DNA of 64,000 nucleotides from Telopea speciosissima (Eukaryota > Streptophyta > Magnoliopsida > Proteales > Proteaceae). The first letter of the stretch is position 1, and each line of letters opens with the position of its first letter. The notes under the pieces were generated by a model. It worked only from the letters and a program-made list of their open reading frames with translations, made no database searches and was not told the origin of the DNA. Positions 1-35,048 of the stretch are shown here, piece by piece. Location of the stretch: contig NC_057916.1 in assembly GCF_018873765.1 (NCBI RefSeq), positions 13,970,001-14,034,000 of the forward strand, in the 5' to 3' direction. The translations under genes were made by a program, and so were the position numbers.

Positions 1-2280
1 ATTTCTGTTTCTTTTTTAGTTTAGAAATGCTTCTTAAGTTCTGTTACTAAACTCTTTTCTTTCTCGTAGAAATACTCCCTAAGAACAGGAAGAAAAAAAA
101 AAAAAAAAAACTTCTAATTAAGAAACACTCATGTATAACAAAACGTAGTCTAAGCACACCTTAAGGGAATGTTGCTACATCACCCTTTGGTCTGATCTAG
201 TCACTGAGGATTCAAATTCATCAGCTACTTTTTAAGCTATGAATGCTCTGATTTGGTGGTACCTTCTTTACGTGAAGATGAAGAAGTCTATGATACTAAA
301 ATTGGGAAAAGATATGAGATTCGTGTCTCTTTTACCTTAAAGGGCTAAAAATAACACGTCTCCCCCATAGAAAAGACAAGAAGCTGTTGAGCTGTTAACA
401 TCCATCACAATCCGAAAATCTATCTAAGCTTCACTATGCAATTATGCATTGAATGAGAAACTAAGCCCGGAGCAAGTAGTAGTCAACCTATGAACTCTCC
501 CACGGGTTAGGGTACGTTAGCACCTCTGTGTTTGTCTATATAGGATTGATGTTCTCTATGGCCACAGCACAGGCTGTGCCAGATGCAATGGGACGGCATT
601 TTCACAATTCAGGGAGGCAGAGTCGTCCTTTCATCCACCCCTATGTGTCTGGGCGCAACCTGCACCCCCGACACAGAGAATTTTTTTTGTTATAGTGTGG
701 GTGTGTGTTTGGGGGGGGGGGGGTTGGAGGGTTAAAACTAAAATAAGGTACTTGATTAACAAAACAGATATTTTGCCTATAAGATCCATATGGGACCCCG
801 GAGAGCAATTATGGTTAGGTAGGTTTCTTAGCTGGACCTATTCATGTTCCCTAATGTTGTCTCTTGCTGACTTAAGTAGAGTCATCTACCAAGAAGGCCT
901 TTTACAAGAGGCTCACATAGATTGACTTGTATGTATTGGTTTGATTTCTCTTATACTTTAAAATTTGTTAATTATAGATCAACCTGCTTTCACTTTCGGT
1001 TGTTGTCTACCTTATTTTCTTATCGTACCCTATTATCTGACTGACTACAAGAAGGAAACAATGGTAAAAAAAAATAAGATCAAACATGAATAATGGACAA
1101 TACAAAAAAAGATTGCAGGAATCGGCTGGATCAGGACCGACTCGGGCTATTCTTCAGATCCGATTCTGAATACTTATATCATTCTTTCCAATGCCCTTTG
1201 CAAATTAGTTGATTGATAATTGATAAACTGATAATTATTTTATTTTAAAAAAGAAAAAAGTGTACCCGAGCTCACGGTATAGACTATGCCAACACACACT
1301 CTTCTCTTTTAGTCTAATTGATAACTATTATACTTTTCAATTGATTATTTTTATTTTTTTTTAAAGAAAAGAAAAAGTGTCTCCGAGCCATATTCTCTCT
1401 CTCTCTCTCTCATCTTAACACTCTCGCTCCTCTTTTCCCCTTTTGACGAATCGTCTCCCTTCCTCCCCATTGGTTGGCCCCCCACCCATCCAGCTTGGAG
1501 AACACTCCCCTTTTAAAAAAGATTCTATAAATTCTTTGTTATATTTGGGTCCTTGAAATATTATTAGAGCTTAAGATACTATCTATTTATAAATTGTAAG
1601 GAAAAACAAAATCTATGCACTGACAGGGTATAGACATTCTCTCACATTCTGAACATGTAGGATCCACATTGACATTCTCTTTCCTCCACAATCATGTGAA
1701 CCCCTCTATTGAGGAAATAGTTTCTCATGATGTGATTGATGTGGCGTGGAAAATTTCTCCCACATTGGAGGCGTGGGGAAGGTCTCCCAAAATCTAATTA
1801 TAAGAAGACCAATTGCATTATACTTGTTTTTCATTAGGCATCAATATTAGATTTTCCTAATACACACAATTGATAAAAGATTAGTTGGTTAACTGCAAAT
1901 GCATCAAAATTGCAATGCCACAAAAACAATTTAAGCTTTAGTAAGATCCTCAGCTTCCAATGTGACACCCAAAAAGGGTTGTAAAGACTCGATGAAATAG
2001 TGGTATACTAATTATAGTTAACTTTTGTGGGAAAATCTTGTTGTCACCAAAATTGATTACAGTAAGATTGTAATATATATATATATTGATTATATAGGGT
2101 AACAAATATATTTTCAATGAGGGTACATCACATCTCCTTCTAAATTTTGGAAAGTGGTAAAATCAAATCTTTTCCCAAACATCTAAAAATGCAAATTTCC
2201 TAAACACTCTTTTAACATGCGACAAAAACCATAAAGCGTGTGGCCTATAGCAGATACGTGAGGGAGTGCAGAAAAATCTT
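1..2280. other. Intergenic DNA upstream of the CRF gene
   Basis: No coding region is supportable here; the short open frames show no family features. It is AT-rich, with a (CT)n run near 1396-1411 and several A/T homopolymers. A stretch near 560-680 resembles transposon-derived sequence but I could not find its ends. Two related AT-rich blocks lie at about 1210-1260 and 1320-1380, suggesting a small local duplication. Confidence 0.6.
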
Positions 2281-2290
2281 TTTCCCATAC

Positions 2291-2297
2291 TATAAAT
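2291..2297 (+). promoter_or_regulatory. Probable TATA box of the CRF gene
   Basis: TATAAAT lies about 565 bp before the CRF start codon, in a stretch that changes to the CT/GA-rich composition typical of a plant 5' leader. Transcription would begin near 2320-2330, giving a leader of about 530 nt. This is inferred from motif and position only. Confidence 0.5.
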
Positions 2298-2340
2298 ACC
2301 CTTCTCACTCTACTCTCTTCCTCGTTTCCTCCTCCCCGCA

Positions 2341-2398
2341 ATGCTACAACAACTCTCACTTTCTCTTCTCTGCTTCTCTGCAAGAACCCTAATCCCTT

Positions 2399-2400
<2 letters not shown>
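2341..2400 (+). promoter_or_regulatory. Upstream ORF 1 in the CRF leader
   Basis: An ATG at 2341 opens a 19-codon reading frame (MLQQLSLSLL...TLIP) closed by TGA at 2398-2400, just downstream of the predicted transcription start. If the leader begins near 2320 this is the first ATG a scanning ribosome meets, so it would be expected to reduce translation of the main ORF. The peptide matches no conserved uORF known to me. Confidence 0.45.

Positions 2401-2440
<40 letters not shown>
2399..2440 (+). repeat. (GA)n microsatellite in the CRF 5' leader
   Basis: About 20 uninterrupted GA units directly follow uORF1. GA repeats in plant leaders and promoters can bind BBR/BPC (GAGA-binding) factors and vary in length. 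The tract is seen directly; a regulatory role is inference. Confidence 0.8.
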
Positions 2441-2443
<3 letters not shown>

Positions 2444-2657
2444 TCAGGGGAAGTGTCTCTACGATTACAATTCCTGTCTTTTGTCGGTAAAAGAAGCAGA
2501 TTTGGTCGGGTGTTTACTGTAACTAAAGTCCTTCCCAATTCTGTAACAGAGCTTTAAAATCGTTTAGTTTCCACTTTGAGTAGAATTCTTCTCACAAGAT
2601 CCATCTATCTACTACTACCTTATCATCCCTTTTCTTCCCAATTCCTTCGTCTACAAG

Positions 2658-2705
2658 ATGTCGGATAAGATAAGAAGCTTGTCCTATTTTATCTCCGACA
2701 ATTAA
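2658..2705 (+). promoter_or_regulatory. Upstream ORF 2 in the CRF leader, over a hairpin
   Basis: ATG at 2658 opens a 15-codon frame (MSDKIRSLSYFISDN) ending at TAA 2703-2705, 151 nt before the main start. The same stretch can fold: TGTCGGA at 2659 pairs with TCCGACA ending near 2700, with further imperfect pairing inside. A uORF and a stem together suggest translational control, which is inferred. Confidence 0.4.
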
Positions 2706-2856
2706 AGAGTCCAAAGTCGAACCGTCTCTCTGTTTCTCCTGTCGCCACGAAATTCTTATAAAGTTTCCTTTATAAAATTCTCGATTCTCTTCCCCAATTT
2801 TTTTATTTTCACTCACTAGAACTAATCAGTAGTACTAGAAGCACTTTCTCTGTTAC

Positions 2857-3696
2857 ATGTCGTTCTGTGCTCATGGAGTTAATGGTAGAAACGAATACAC
2901 TCAATTCGACAGAGTACAACAACGGGTGAAGTTTTCGGAGCATGTTCTCAGAACGACGAAGCTCCTCAGTCGATCGGGAACGGAGAATTCCGATAAAAAA
3001 CCATTGCAGAGAACGAGAGGACCAAAATTGGTGAGAATAAGTTTCACAGATGTCGACGCCACAGATTCCTCAAGTGACGAAGATGGAGGAGAGGAAATCG
3101 TGCGGCGAGTGAGGAAATACGTACAAGAGATTGTAATCGATGTACCTACTACGAAGAAGAGAAGAATGCAGTTGAAGGACGGTTATGAGACTCACCGGAA
3201 ACGTTTCAGAGGCGTACGGAGGCGGCAATGGGGCCGTTGGGCGGCGGAAATAAGAGATCCGACTCGTCAAAAACGTTTATGGCTTGGTACGTTTGATACA
3301 CCAGAAGAAGCTGCAACTGTTTATAATAATGCCGCCATTAGATTGAAAGGTGCAGATGCCATTACGAATTTTCCTGTAAATTCACAGACGGAAACGGCGG
3401 TTGGTCAAGGCGACACTTCTTCTCCCAAGACCATAATGAGTCTCGTTTGCTCTTCCTCTCCCACATCGGTGCTTCGCTATGATAGCCCAACAACAGCGCC
3501 CTTTGATTCTGAAACCTATAATTTCGGACCTGGTGATGGTGATGTTGATGGTTTCGGTTTTAATATCGAATCACCTGTTCCAGTTGGAGAAATGGAATTT
3601 GCCAGAAACTGGTTTGGCGAAGAACAAATTGGTGAGTTCGACATTGACGATGCCGATGATGATTTCGCATTGCAATCGTCACTCTTCAGATTATGA
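2857..3696 (+). CDS. CRF: AP2/ERF transcription factor, cytokinin response factor (CRF) type
   Basis: Single-exon ORF of 279 residues. An N-terminal CRF-type region at about residues 56-95 includes [17 protein letters not shown] and a basic [10 protein letters not shown] stretch. One AP2/ERF DNA-binding domain follows at about 116-173, with the [19 protein letters not shown] and [12 protein letters not shown] signatures and the ERF-type Ala and Asp in the WAAEIRD segment. SPTSVLR at about 201-207 is the C-terminal motif shared by CRFs and usually considered a kinase target. The tail (about 225-275) is acidic, suiting an activation domain. CRFs are nuclear, bind GCC-box-like DNA and act beside type-B response regulators in cytokinin responses. 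The first ATG after the leader is used; another Met does not occur until about residue 103, inside the CRF region. The family assignment is firm; the exact CRF number is not resolvable here. Confidence 0.93.
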   Translation: MSFCAHGVNGRNEYTQFDRVQQRVKFSEHVLRTTKLLSRSGTENSDKKPLQRTRGPKLVRISFTDVDATDSSSDEDGGEEIVRRVRKYVQEIVIDVPTTKKRRMQLKDGYETHRKRFRGVRRRQWGRWAAEIRDPTRQKRLWLGTFDTPEEAATVYNNAAIRLKGADAITNFPVNSQTETAVGQGDTSSPKTIMSLVCSSSPTSVLRYDSPTTAPFDSETYNFGPGDGDVDGFGFNIESPVPVGEMEFARNWFGEEQIGEFDIDDADDDFALQSSLFRL

Positions 3697-6242
3697 AGAA
3701 AAAGAAACGTCAACGACTTCACCTCTTATTTCTATATTATATAGGAAAAAATATTTGAGAGTGTATTTAAACACCGTGAGTTTACCTCCCCGAATAATAT
3801 GGTGATTTTGTCCCGTTCTTTTCGCTTTATTTTTTTGGTTTAAAATAAAAATGGGAGACAAAATGCTATCTGATCGGACTTTACCCGCACACACTGTAGG
3901 GGTAGGGGGCAATGATAGCGAAAGGGGGGGGGGGTCTCTGAGGGCTGCAACGATCATTTCACATGACCCTGTGTCTAGGTAGTATTCTAAATGTATCACG
4001 ACCTCAAGTAAAATTAATTTAGGTTATTTGGATGTCAAGAAAAAAAAACTTCAAAAAAAAACAAAATTTTAAGAGAGAGAAAAACATAAAACAATCATTG
4101 GTATTCCAGTTAAATTCAAAGTTAATTTATGTATTTAATTCTTGAATTTTTTGGGGGTTAGCCACATGATTTTTTTTTCTTTCCTTTTTGACCTTACCAC
4201 GGTTCTAAGAATTGGAATAGTATTGGTGGAAGCGGCTGAGTTCAATCGTAACTCCTGTCAATTCAAAGTGATTTTGATCCATTCTGAATTTCTAGGTGGT
4301 TTAGATGGCGGAATTCAATCCCAATTCCTCCTGATCTAGAACGGTTGATTTGTATTATTTTTATAGGGTTCAAGCTGATTTCAATATATTCACAATCAAT
4401 CTCGATGTCAATTCTGCATACCGCCGATATCGATATAGTACTAATAAAACCGTTCGATCATTCAGGATTTTAATTAAGAGAAAACTACTTAGATCTACTA
4501 GATAATAGAGGGAATTACAAGATAAGTAGGTTTCAAATTTGTTTTACATCCGCTAGTTTCTATTTTAAAAAGATTACTTAATCACCAAAATAGGTTATTA
4601 CTCATGCCATGCAAAATAAAATTAAAGCAAACTTCCAACCTAATCTCATTTAACTGTTTTAAAAACCGTGAAATCCGATGAAAGTGCACCTTAATTATAA
4701 GAGTAGAATCAAAACTCCTATTCCCCCCTCCAAAAAAACTAAAGAATGAAAACGAATCGAGTCCAAAGGGAAGTACACCGTAATTGTTGGAATAGAAAAC
4801 AGTAGACATAATTTTAAAAAAAAGGATGGTTCACCCACCATCCTAGGGTTTTAGTATGTTCCAAAATACCCTCCCAATACCTATTGCCGCCTTCTACCGC
4901 CCCACGGTGAATGAGATCTCATTCAACGTGGGTGTAAGAAAACACGGTCAAAAAAACAAAAAAGATAGTAAAAGAAACAAAAACAAAAACGAATAAAAAA
5001 AAAAAGGTAGAGAAAGTTGCGCACCCCTTCCCTCCTATTTTCCCATCGTGGTTTAAAACATAATTTTGGGATTGAGTAAATCTTTTCAAAATGGAAAGTA
5101 GTAAATGTAAAACAAATTTAAAACCTACTTAGCTTATAGATTCCGTTCTGATCTAGTAGATCTAAGAAAATGTCCCATTAATGAATTAAATGCAAAAGGT
5201 TCCCCACTCTACCACTCAGGGAGAAATCTACACATAAATGAATGCCTTGAAAAAAAATATATCATCCATATATTTTCAAGCACGTAAGGGGGGAAAATTA
5301 TGGTTAGAAAGAAATTTCACATATTGAGATAGTGATAATCTTGTTTCCCTTAATTAATTAAGAAAAACATTGTTAAAATATATATTAAAAAAAATGTAAC
5401 ACATTTTGACCGATACGCTACCAAAACTTAGAACCACGATTCGTGTAACACTAACCTGTGTTCACGTCAACAGACTCAATACTAGTTCTCAATACTAGTT
5501 CTTAAATAAAAACGAAACACGGTCTTCTATTGTATTGTTGGAAGTTGGAACCTCTATTATCTCTAGTTATTAATTTTAATTCTAAAGGTAAAAGAAAAAA
5601 GAAAAAGGAAAAAGGAAAAAAGCATAGCACGATCTCATAGATTCGAAGCTTAAAAAGCTACAGTACAACTAAAGTGTATCTTTTGATGTGTGTTGTATAT
5701 ATCCATCATTCCACGGTCCTAAAAGTTGGTTAACCTTTTGAGATTGGTGTGTGGTTTGTGTGATTACACCTTCATCAAAAGAAAAACAAAAACTAAAGTG
5801 CATCTTAAGTGTTTCTACTATCTCCCCAATTCGGATATTCAACGGTTGCCAACCGAAGAAGAGAAACAGAGATGATGATGGCAAAGACGGTGATCCCCTC
5901 GCAAGTTGAATTAGTAGCGTCGATTGGTCTTATTAGCTCCTAATAATGAAAAACGAGATGGTGTGGCTAATTATAGATTTATAGTGGAGGGAAGGGACCA
6001 TTAACACCTAATTAAGCACGCTTAAGTATCTTGTGTGTGCATTTGTTTGGCTGCTCTAGATTTAACTACCAAAGTACTAACAAAAGTAGCCTTTTGCTTC
6101 TCCACCCGCAGCTGCCAATGAGGACCATTAACAAGGAAAAGCAAAGCCTCCAAAAGATCTCTAGACTCTGGACCAGGGTTTTGTAAAATTTAAAAAAAGG
6201 CACAACATGGTCTCCCACTGGAATGACACTAACGGGTCAATT
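3697..6242. other. CRF 3' flank and intergenic DNA
   Basis: It holds the CRF 3' UTR (plausible AATAAA-like A-rich stretches after 3835) and then AT-rich intergenic sequence with homopolymers, a purine tract at 5583-5625 and no credible gene. I see no transposon ends. Confidence 0.55.
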
Positions 6243-6796
6243 CCTCAGCTTAGGGGTGCAAGTTTGGCCTTGTCGGCCTAAACCCACCCTAATCCACCCT
6301 GAGCCTGAATAAGGCCTGGGTTGAGATATTTGGCCCTGAGGGCAGGTCAAGGCTGAAAATTTCTGGCCCCAAGTCAGGGTCGGATCAGGCTAGGGTTGAG
6401 GCCTCAGGCTAAGCCTAGCTCAGCCCAACCTGACCCAAACCTGTTTTAAGTTATTCTATATATATATATATATATTATAAACTTTAAACGTCACCCACAT
6501 TTTATTATATGATATATTATATAGGACGACTAATATGAAAACAATAAGTGATATAATACATTTTATTGCAGTGTTATTTTACATAAAATTGATCATTTTC
6601 TCCCCGGCCATTCTAGCCCATGCATTTCTTTCCCTTCATGATCAGGGGTCGATGCTGAGGGCAGGTCAAAGTTGGATTTTTCTGGCCTTGAGTCAAGGTC
6701 GGATCGGGTCCGGGCCCAGCTAAGGGGGACTTGGGGTTGGGCTACGGTTCTATAAAGCCTGGCCCAACCCGACCCTATTACGGCCCTACCTCAGCT
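6243..6796. mobile_element. Non-autonomous hAT-like DNA transposon
   Basis: An 8 bp direct duplication, CCTCAGCT, lies at 6243-6250 and 6789-6796. Between them the element begins TAGGGGTGCAAG and ends ACGGCCCTA, so the termini are inverted (TAGGG/CCCTA). An 8 bp duplication with short TAGGG-type ends is typical of hAT elements. The interior is low-complexity GGCC/TGAGGGC-rich sequence with a TA microsatellite near 6457-6475 and no transposase, so it is non-autonomous. Confidence 0.8.
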
Positions 6797-7625
6797 ATTT
6801 CAGAATTTCTATTTCATTTGATTTTTGTTTCACTGAAATAAACGGAAAAAATCAAACCAAACAATTTCCGAAATAGAACACCCCATGAATTTGAGATAAA
6901 AATCATACCAAATCATGCCTAAATCTCGATTTCAAGGCCGATTTTGGTCAGGCTCAAGCCTGAAACTGGGGCGTGCCAGATCTCATTTCATTCTTGCTCT
7001 TTAATGAGCACATGGTTAATTTGATGAGTGAAGCAGTAATTTCATGTTAAAAATAAAACACCACCCTTCTTCTCTTGATGGTCTCACCACCGTCTCCCTG
7101 CCATTGCCATCGCCACCACCACCGCCTCCCTACCACCATCACCACCACCATCTTTTTGGCCCCACCTCCGCCCGCTACCACCACCCTCTCCCAAAAATAT
7201 ATAGAGAATATATTCTCATAAATTGAACTACCAATTGAATTTTTATTCTTAAAATATTTCAGATTGATGTAACCAAAATAATTTAAATTTTTTTAACCAA
7301 AAATCTATTTGTTGACTATTTCTTGAAATCAATCTAAAATCGAAATAGAAATCATACCAAATCTGGCCTAAGAACCTTGCCTATATGTGGACCAAGGATT
7401 TCTTTGCCCACATTGGCAAGTAGGTTAATGAGTCAGTTAATAAGCATGGGACATACTATGGCATGTTACAAGAATCTCTTACTGCGGAGAAAAGTTTTAA
7501 AAAAATACATTGCCAACACGTGGCAAGAATAATCAATATACAACTGCTTCCTATCTTAAATATAAATAGTTTTGAAGGATATCTTAAACAGACTATACAA
7601 GTGAAAAAGTGAAAGAAACTACCTT
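6797..7625. other. Intergenic DNA and NFS2 3' flank
   Basis: AT-rich sequence with a CCA-rich patch at about 7090-7190 that opens a chance proline/histidine frame. The right part must contain the NFS2 3' UTR, because that gene runs leftwards and stops at 7626. Nothing else is recognisable. Confidence 0.5.
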
Positions 7626-30677
<23,052 letters not shown>

Positions 30678-32292
30678 CGACCGCAAGGAAGGAGAAGTAC
30701 ACACAGGAGACCTCCCCTGGTTAATGGATAAAAAGGATTGCTGCAGAGGTGTAAGACTAACGCTCTCGCCTCTCGGGAACCCCCGATCTTAAGTTCTTAT
30801 ATCTGCCACGTGGATTATTAAGTAAGATGCAAATCTCGACAAAACCGAAGTGTGTGCCACGTACGCAAGTTTGCGAGCGGTTGTGCATCTGGCACGTACG
30901 TACGGAATATTGCACCGAACAGCGCAGATTTATTTATTTTTTGGGGGAATAAAATTACATAATTATCTATTTTGAGTTTTTCTTTACAAAATTATCCATT
31001 TTATATTTCACTTAACAATAATACGCAAAATCAGGGTTGGGTTTACAAAATTATGCAAAATAGTTCTCTCCCTCACCTACATTTTTAGATATTTTTACCC
31101 CCGTCTCTTTCTGCCCAGGGGTTTCTAAGTTCCCTACAAGTCTGCAACCCCTACCCCTGCCTAGCCTGCCAATCCCTGCTAAAATAGAATTTGATGGAAA
31201 TACATATCCAAAAAAAAAAAAAAAATCCATGGAACATTAGACGAAGTAGAGACCTACACAATAGTCATATTCAATCCCGAGCTTATCAACACCTTTTTTT
31301 ATATCGAATTCCACCCCAAAGTCAAGGGCTTGAAATTTAGAAAAATAGCTAGTTTGTACAGAATAAAATTTGAGAAATATAACAAAGAAATCCCCAGCAA
31401 TTTTTCCAAAGATCAACGCCAACTCGGGCCAGGTTCTTGAGAGAACACCCATCAATGTTCAACTTAAATCGCCTTCATTTGGTTTGCACCAAAAAACTAC
31501 AGGAATTATGGGAAGGAACTTTATTAGTGAGTCAAGAAAACACTCTAAAAAAGTTTAAGAGTTTGCAAAAATCGCGTGCAAAAGAAGAATTAAGAGGAGC
31601 TCAAGAGTTACAACAGATAAAAGCTAGCACTCATGTAGAGTGGTTGCTAAAATATGTAAGGGGATACCTGTAAGCTCCATGATAGAGAGATTATCAATCC
31701 ATCTATCAATATTGTTGCTATTCCCCACAATCAATCTCTAATGATCATCAACTTCATTATGAACATATTTTATAGGATGCCAGATTGTGGACGAAATATA
31801 GATTGTAATTTTGCCAAAGATGGATTTGTCATTTTTAATAGATCAGCGCAACTTTAAAAACATAGCCTTATTGTTTTTTTGGGGGTTGCTTAACACACAG
31901 GCTGCCCTCTTGAATTGGTTAATTTGAAGATATCACACCATTTCATAGTGATATATTTTTTTTGGGGCAAGATGTTTAGTAGCTTATACGCCATAGCAAT
32001 GTTAGAAGAGAAAAACGGACCCCTTTGAAAAAGCCTTTTGCCTTAAAGAAATCAAAACATGCAAAATATCGATGAGCATATTCCTAAGAATATTTGGAAT
32101 TATCTAAAAAAATATATATACACAAAATTGCCTATACATATTGACCTAAAAAAACCCCAAACACCTTGCACCTAAAACTTTGGGGATTAGAGTAATAAAG
32201 TTATTGTTAAAGCCTTTTCACTAGAACATCCTCGATGAAAGTGTTTTTAATGATCTTGCACATATCAGCTCCAATGAAATCTCAACATACCA
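30678..32292. other. NFS2 upstream region
   Basis: The NFS2 promoter and leader must lie at the left end, since its start codon is at 30677 reading leftwards. No clear TATA box is near. Around 30950-31060 there are repeated ACAAAATTAT-type units. Frames at 31237-31673 look like decayed repeat-derived sequence but match no family I can name. Confidence 0.5.
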
Positions 32293-32293
32293 C

Positions 32294-32458
32294 AAAAAAG
32301 GGAATTTTTATCCTCCACGGTGATGTAACGCATTGTGCGGCAGCTGCAGAGGCCATGTGCACCATGTGGGGCCCCGCTGTGCCACATGGCCTCAACAGTG
32401 CCGCACGATGCGTTACAGCACCGTGCTATAATAGGAGAGGATAACGATTCCAAAAAAG
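32294..32458. mobile_element. Palindromic MITE
   Basis: The ends GGAATTTTTATCCTC (32301) and GAGGATAACGATTCC (ending 32451) are imperfect inverted repeats, flanked by AAAAAAG on both sides (32294-32300 and 32452-32458). Inside, GTAACGCATTGTGCGGCA pairs with TGCCGCACGATGCGTTAC and GAGGCCATGTG with CACATGGCCTC, so almost the whole element folds back. It resembles a microRNA-precursor-like foldback. Confidence 0.75.
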
Positions 32459-32545
32459 CACCATGGAAACCATTTGGACTCGAGGAGTTATTAAAACTAT
32501 GGTATTTTTTTTTTTCAATCTCCGTACTGTAACAGGAGAGGATAA

Positions 32546-34391
32546 AAGCTTTTTGGGAAAATTTCATGGACACCCCCTAAAAATATCCAATATCTCAGAA
32601 ACTTACCATACTTGGTCAAAATGTCACAGACACCCCAAACGTTAAGCACAGTTAGTACCCAAAGGTGAAATATCCATTTTACCCCTTAGTTATTTAAATA
32701 AAAGGACAAAACTATCATTTCATCTTCTTCTCTAAATATCCATTTTACCCCTTAGTTATTTAAATAAAAGGACAAAACTATCATTTCATCTTCTTCCCTC
32801 TATGGCTGCGGCTCCGGCGACCATCACCTGCTCTGGCTACGACGACCATTACCAGCAGCAAGGAGAAAAAGGTCTGAAACAAGGATGGATTTCCCTGAGC
32901 TAGGGAAAACCAAGAGTCGATCCTCCTTAAATTTTCTCGCAAGTCGTCGAAATCGAAACCTCGCCCTGCTCTTCCTCTGCAACTCCGATGGAAACATATC
33001 ACAACTCCTCCTCAATTACTTCTGAGATGGACCCGCTTCCCAGACTGTCTCACTTTGTTTTTCTTTCTCCCTGCCTTCTCTCTCTCTTACAACGCTTCTG
33101 TGCACTGAACGGCCCTGCGGCACTGCACTGACGCCTTGTTTTTTTCCCTCCTTTTGTGTGTACCGGGTTCTGTGGTAGGCGGTGGCGGCCGTAATCACTA
33201 ATCAGTGGTTAATGGGAGAGATACGAGAAAGAAGAAGAAAAGAAGTAGAAGTTGCTGCGAAGGGACGGAACTATATATAAGTTTCGCTCATGGTGAATCG
33301 AGTTCTTGGATATGAAAGTGGAGATAGATTAATTAATTATCCATCTTCAATCATCAAAACAAGATAAACTTTTTACAATAGAAACTGAAAACTCATAAAA
33401 ATATCTAAAACTAGGCATTCTATGAGTATGATTCAGATTACATATCTCACATTCTAAAACTATGCAAGGTAGGGTTCATCATTTCGAATCCTTGGAACAA
33501 TCATTCAAAATACAAAAAGACCAACGAAACAAGAATCCTTTGGAAGAGTTTAAGATCCCGCAGATTCAAAATCCCCTTAATCATCCATCCCATCAAGAAT
33601 CCAAAAAGAGAACATCCAAAGTCATAGAACCCCCCAAAAAAAAAAACAATATCTAGCAGTTCAAGGATGGTAATTCCAAGCTTTCAGTTTCTTTCCAATT
33701 TCAAAAGAAAGATAAGAATCCACACAAGCATACTGCACCTGATCCTTTGTAAGACTCTGACCGTCCCAGCAGCTCCTACCAATAAACTCAGGCTTCTTGA
33801 TTCCATGAAAACCAAGGATTTCGCTCGCCATTGTCTCCATCATATCTGATTCCCACGATGAAACTGTGCAGAGCAATCGCACCGAATACGATTAGGGTTT
33901 TAATTTGTAGAGTTAGGGTTTTTATGGGGTTGGATTGCTGAGAGCATGGTCAGGCGGGGGAGACTGGAGAGGGTGGTGGCAGGGTTGCAGGGGAGCAAGA
34001 GAAGGAGGGCTAGAGGGGGTGGCGGTGGTGGTGGTGGCGGCGGCGGAAGAAACAGCAAAAGGAGAAGAAGGAGAAGAAGAAGGGGAGAAAAAAGGGATTA
34101 AAAAAGAGTATTAAATAAAAACAAGGGCAAAATTGTCTTTTTTTTAAGAACTAACTTCTAACATCATTAATTCATCAGTAAGGGTATTATAGGGATTTCA
34201 CTGTGGTAAGGGTAATTTTGCAATTTAAAAAAAAATTAACAGACACTTAACTGCAGAGACTAACGGAGTGGACTAAATTGAAACAAATTCATAACAAAAG
34301 GGGGTGTCTGTGACATTTTGACCAAGTATGGTAAGTTTCTGAGAAATTGGATACGTTGAGGGGGTGTACATGAGATTTTCCCAAGTTTTTT
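32546..34391. mobile_element. Mutator-like element carrying host-gene sequence (Pack-MULE type)
   Basis: Terminal inverted repeats of about 90 bp begin GGGAAAATTTCATGGACACC (32555) and end GGTGTACATGAGATTTTCCC (34382); both contain AACTTACCATACTTGGTCAA or its complement. Flanks AAGCTTTTT (32546-32554) and AAGTTTTTT (34383-34391) form a 9 bp target duplication with one mismatch, as expected for Mutator elements. There is no transposase. The interior carries a 3'-5' exonuclease gene fragment and a 60-65 bp tandem duplication near 32673-32795. Confidence 0.85.
33661..33882 (-). pseudogene. Captured 3'-5' exonuclease (Werner-like) C-terminal fragment
   Basis: Inside the Mutator-like element, the - strand encodes METMASEILGFHGIKKPEF, then IGRSCWDGQSLTKDQVQYAC, VDSYLSFEIGKKLKAWN and a stop. 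This matches the end of plant DEDDy-type 3'-5' exonuclease proteins (Werner exonuclease-like). YACVD is the Exo III Y-x3-D motif and SFEIGKKL the usual following helix. Exo I and II are absent, so it cannot be an active nuclease. It is uninterrupted up to its own stop codon, so capture is fairly recent or the exon has been kept. Expression is unknown. Confidence 0.75.
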
Positions 34392-34856
34392 TCTCTTTTA
34401 TCTTGGTGGCCAAATGAAAAAACTTGATATTCTTATCTTTACAATGTAACCATTTTGGCTTTTCGAATAGATATTAATTTATGGGGACGAGTTCTTTGGG
34501 GGAAAGTGTGGCCCTGCATGCGTGCGCAGAGGCCAATGTGAGCACATTTGTAAGCATCAACAAAACGAGTATTTCTGCCTTTCATGGGAGTTTAGGGCCA
34601 TCATTTTGCCTCTTCAGTGTCTAGGCACATAGCCACACACTCCCCCATAGAAACAATTTCCCATTAATTTATTTACCAAAAAAAATATTTATTAAATTCT
34701 TAAAAGTTGACCTTATGAAGATGACCATTTTTTCATGGGGGCTGGAGTTGGGGGAGGGTCAAAGAGTAATAGAGGGCATTGTTATCAGCTTGATTGCACG
34801 TTACTCTTTAGTTTTGGGGTTTTTGCTTACCTAAACACTGGTACCTTTCCAACAAA

Positions 34857-35048
34857 ATTAATATAGGAAAAATGAACGTTTATTGGTGCTGTGCTTGGGC
34901 GTGTATCTGTGTCCAGACATAACCTAGCACGAAGAGACTAACACACCCTTGAAACGGCAGAAAAGTCTAGGGGTGCATTGGTCTGTGTCTAGGCGCAGAT
35001 ACACACACCAGCACAACATTGGTTATCGTTCTTTCTCCCATTAATATA
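34857..35048. mobile_element. 174 bp Mutator-like MITE
   Basis: A perfect 9 bp duplication, ATTAATATA, at 34857-34865 and 35040-35048 encloses 34866-35039. The ends GGAAAAATGAACG and CGTTCTTTCTCCC are imperfect inverted repeats, continued by TTGGTGCTGTGCTTGGG and its near complement. It has no coding capacity. It lies in the presumed promoter region of the thioredoxin gene. Confidence 0.85.

Noticed and set aside
7044-7226. Proline/histidine-rich open frame
   Set aside because: It comes from a CCA/CAC simple-sequence patch and has no other support.
31237-31673. Possible gene on either strand near 31.2-31.7 kb
   Set aside because: Overlapping frames on both strands without family motifs; possibly decayed repeat, but nothing supports a specific call.
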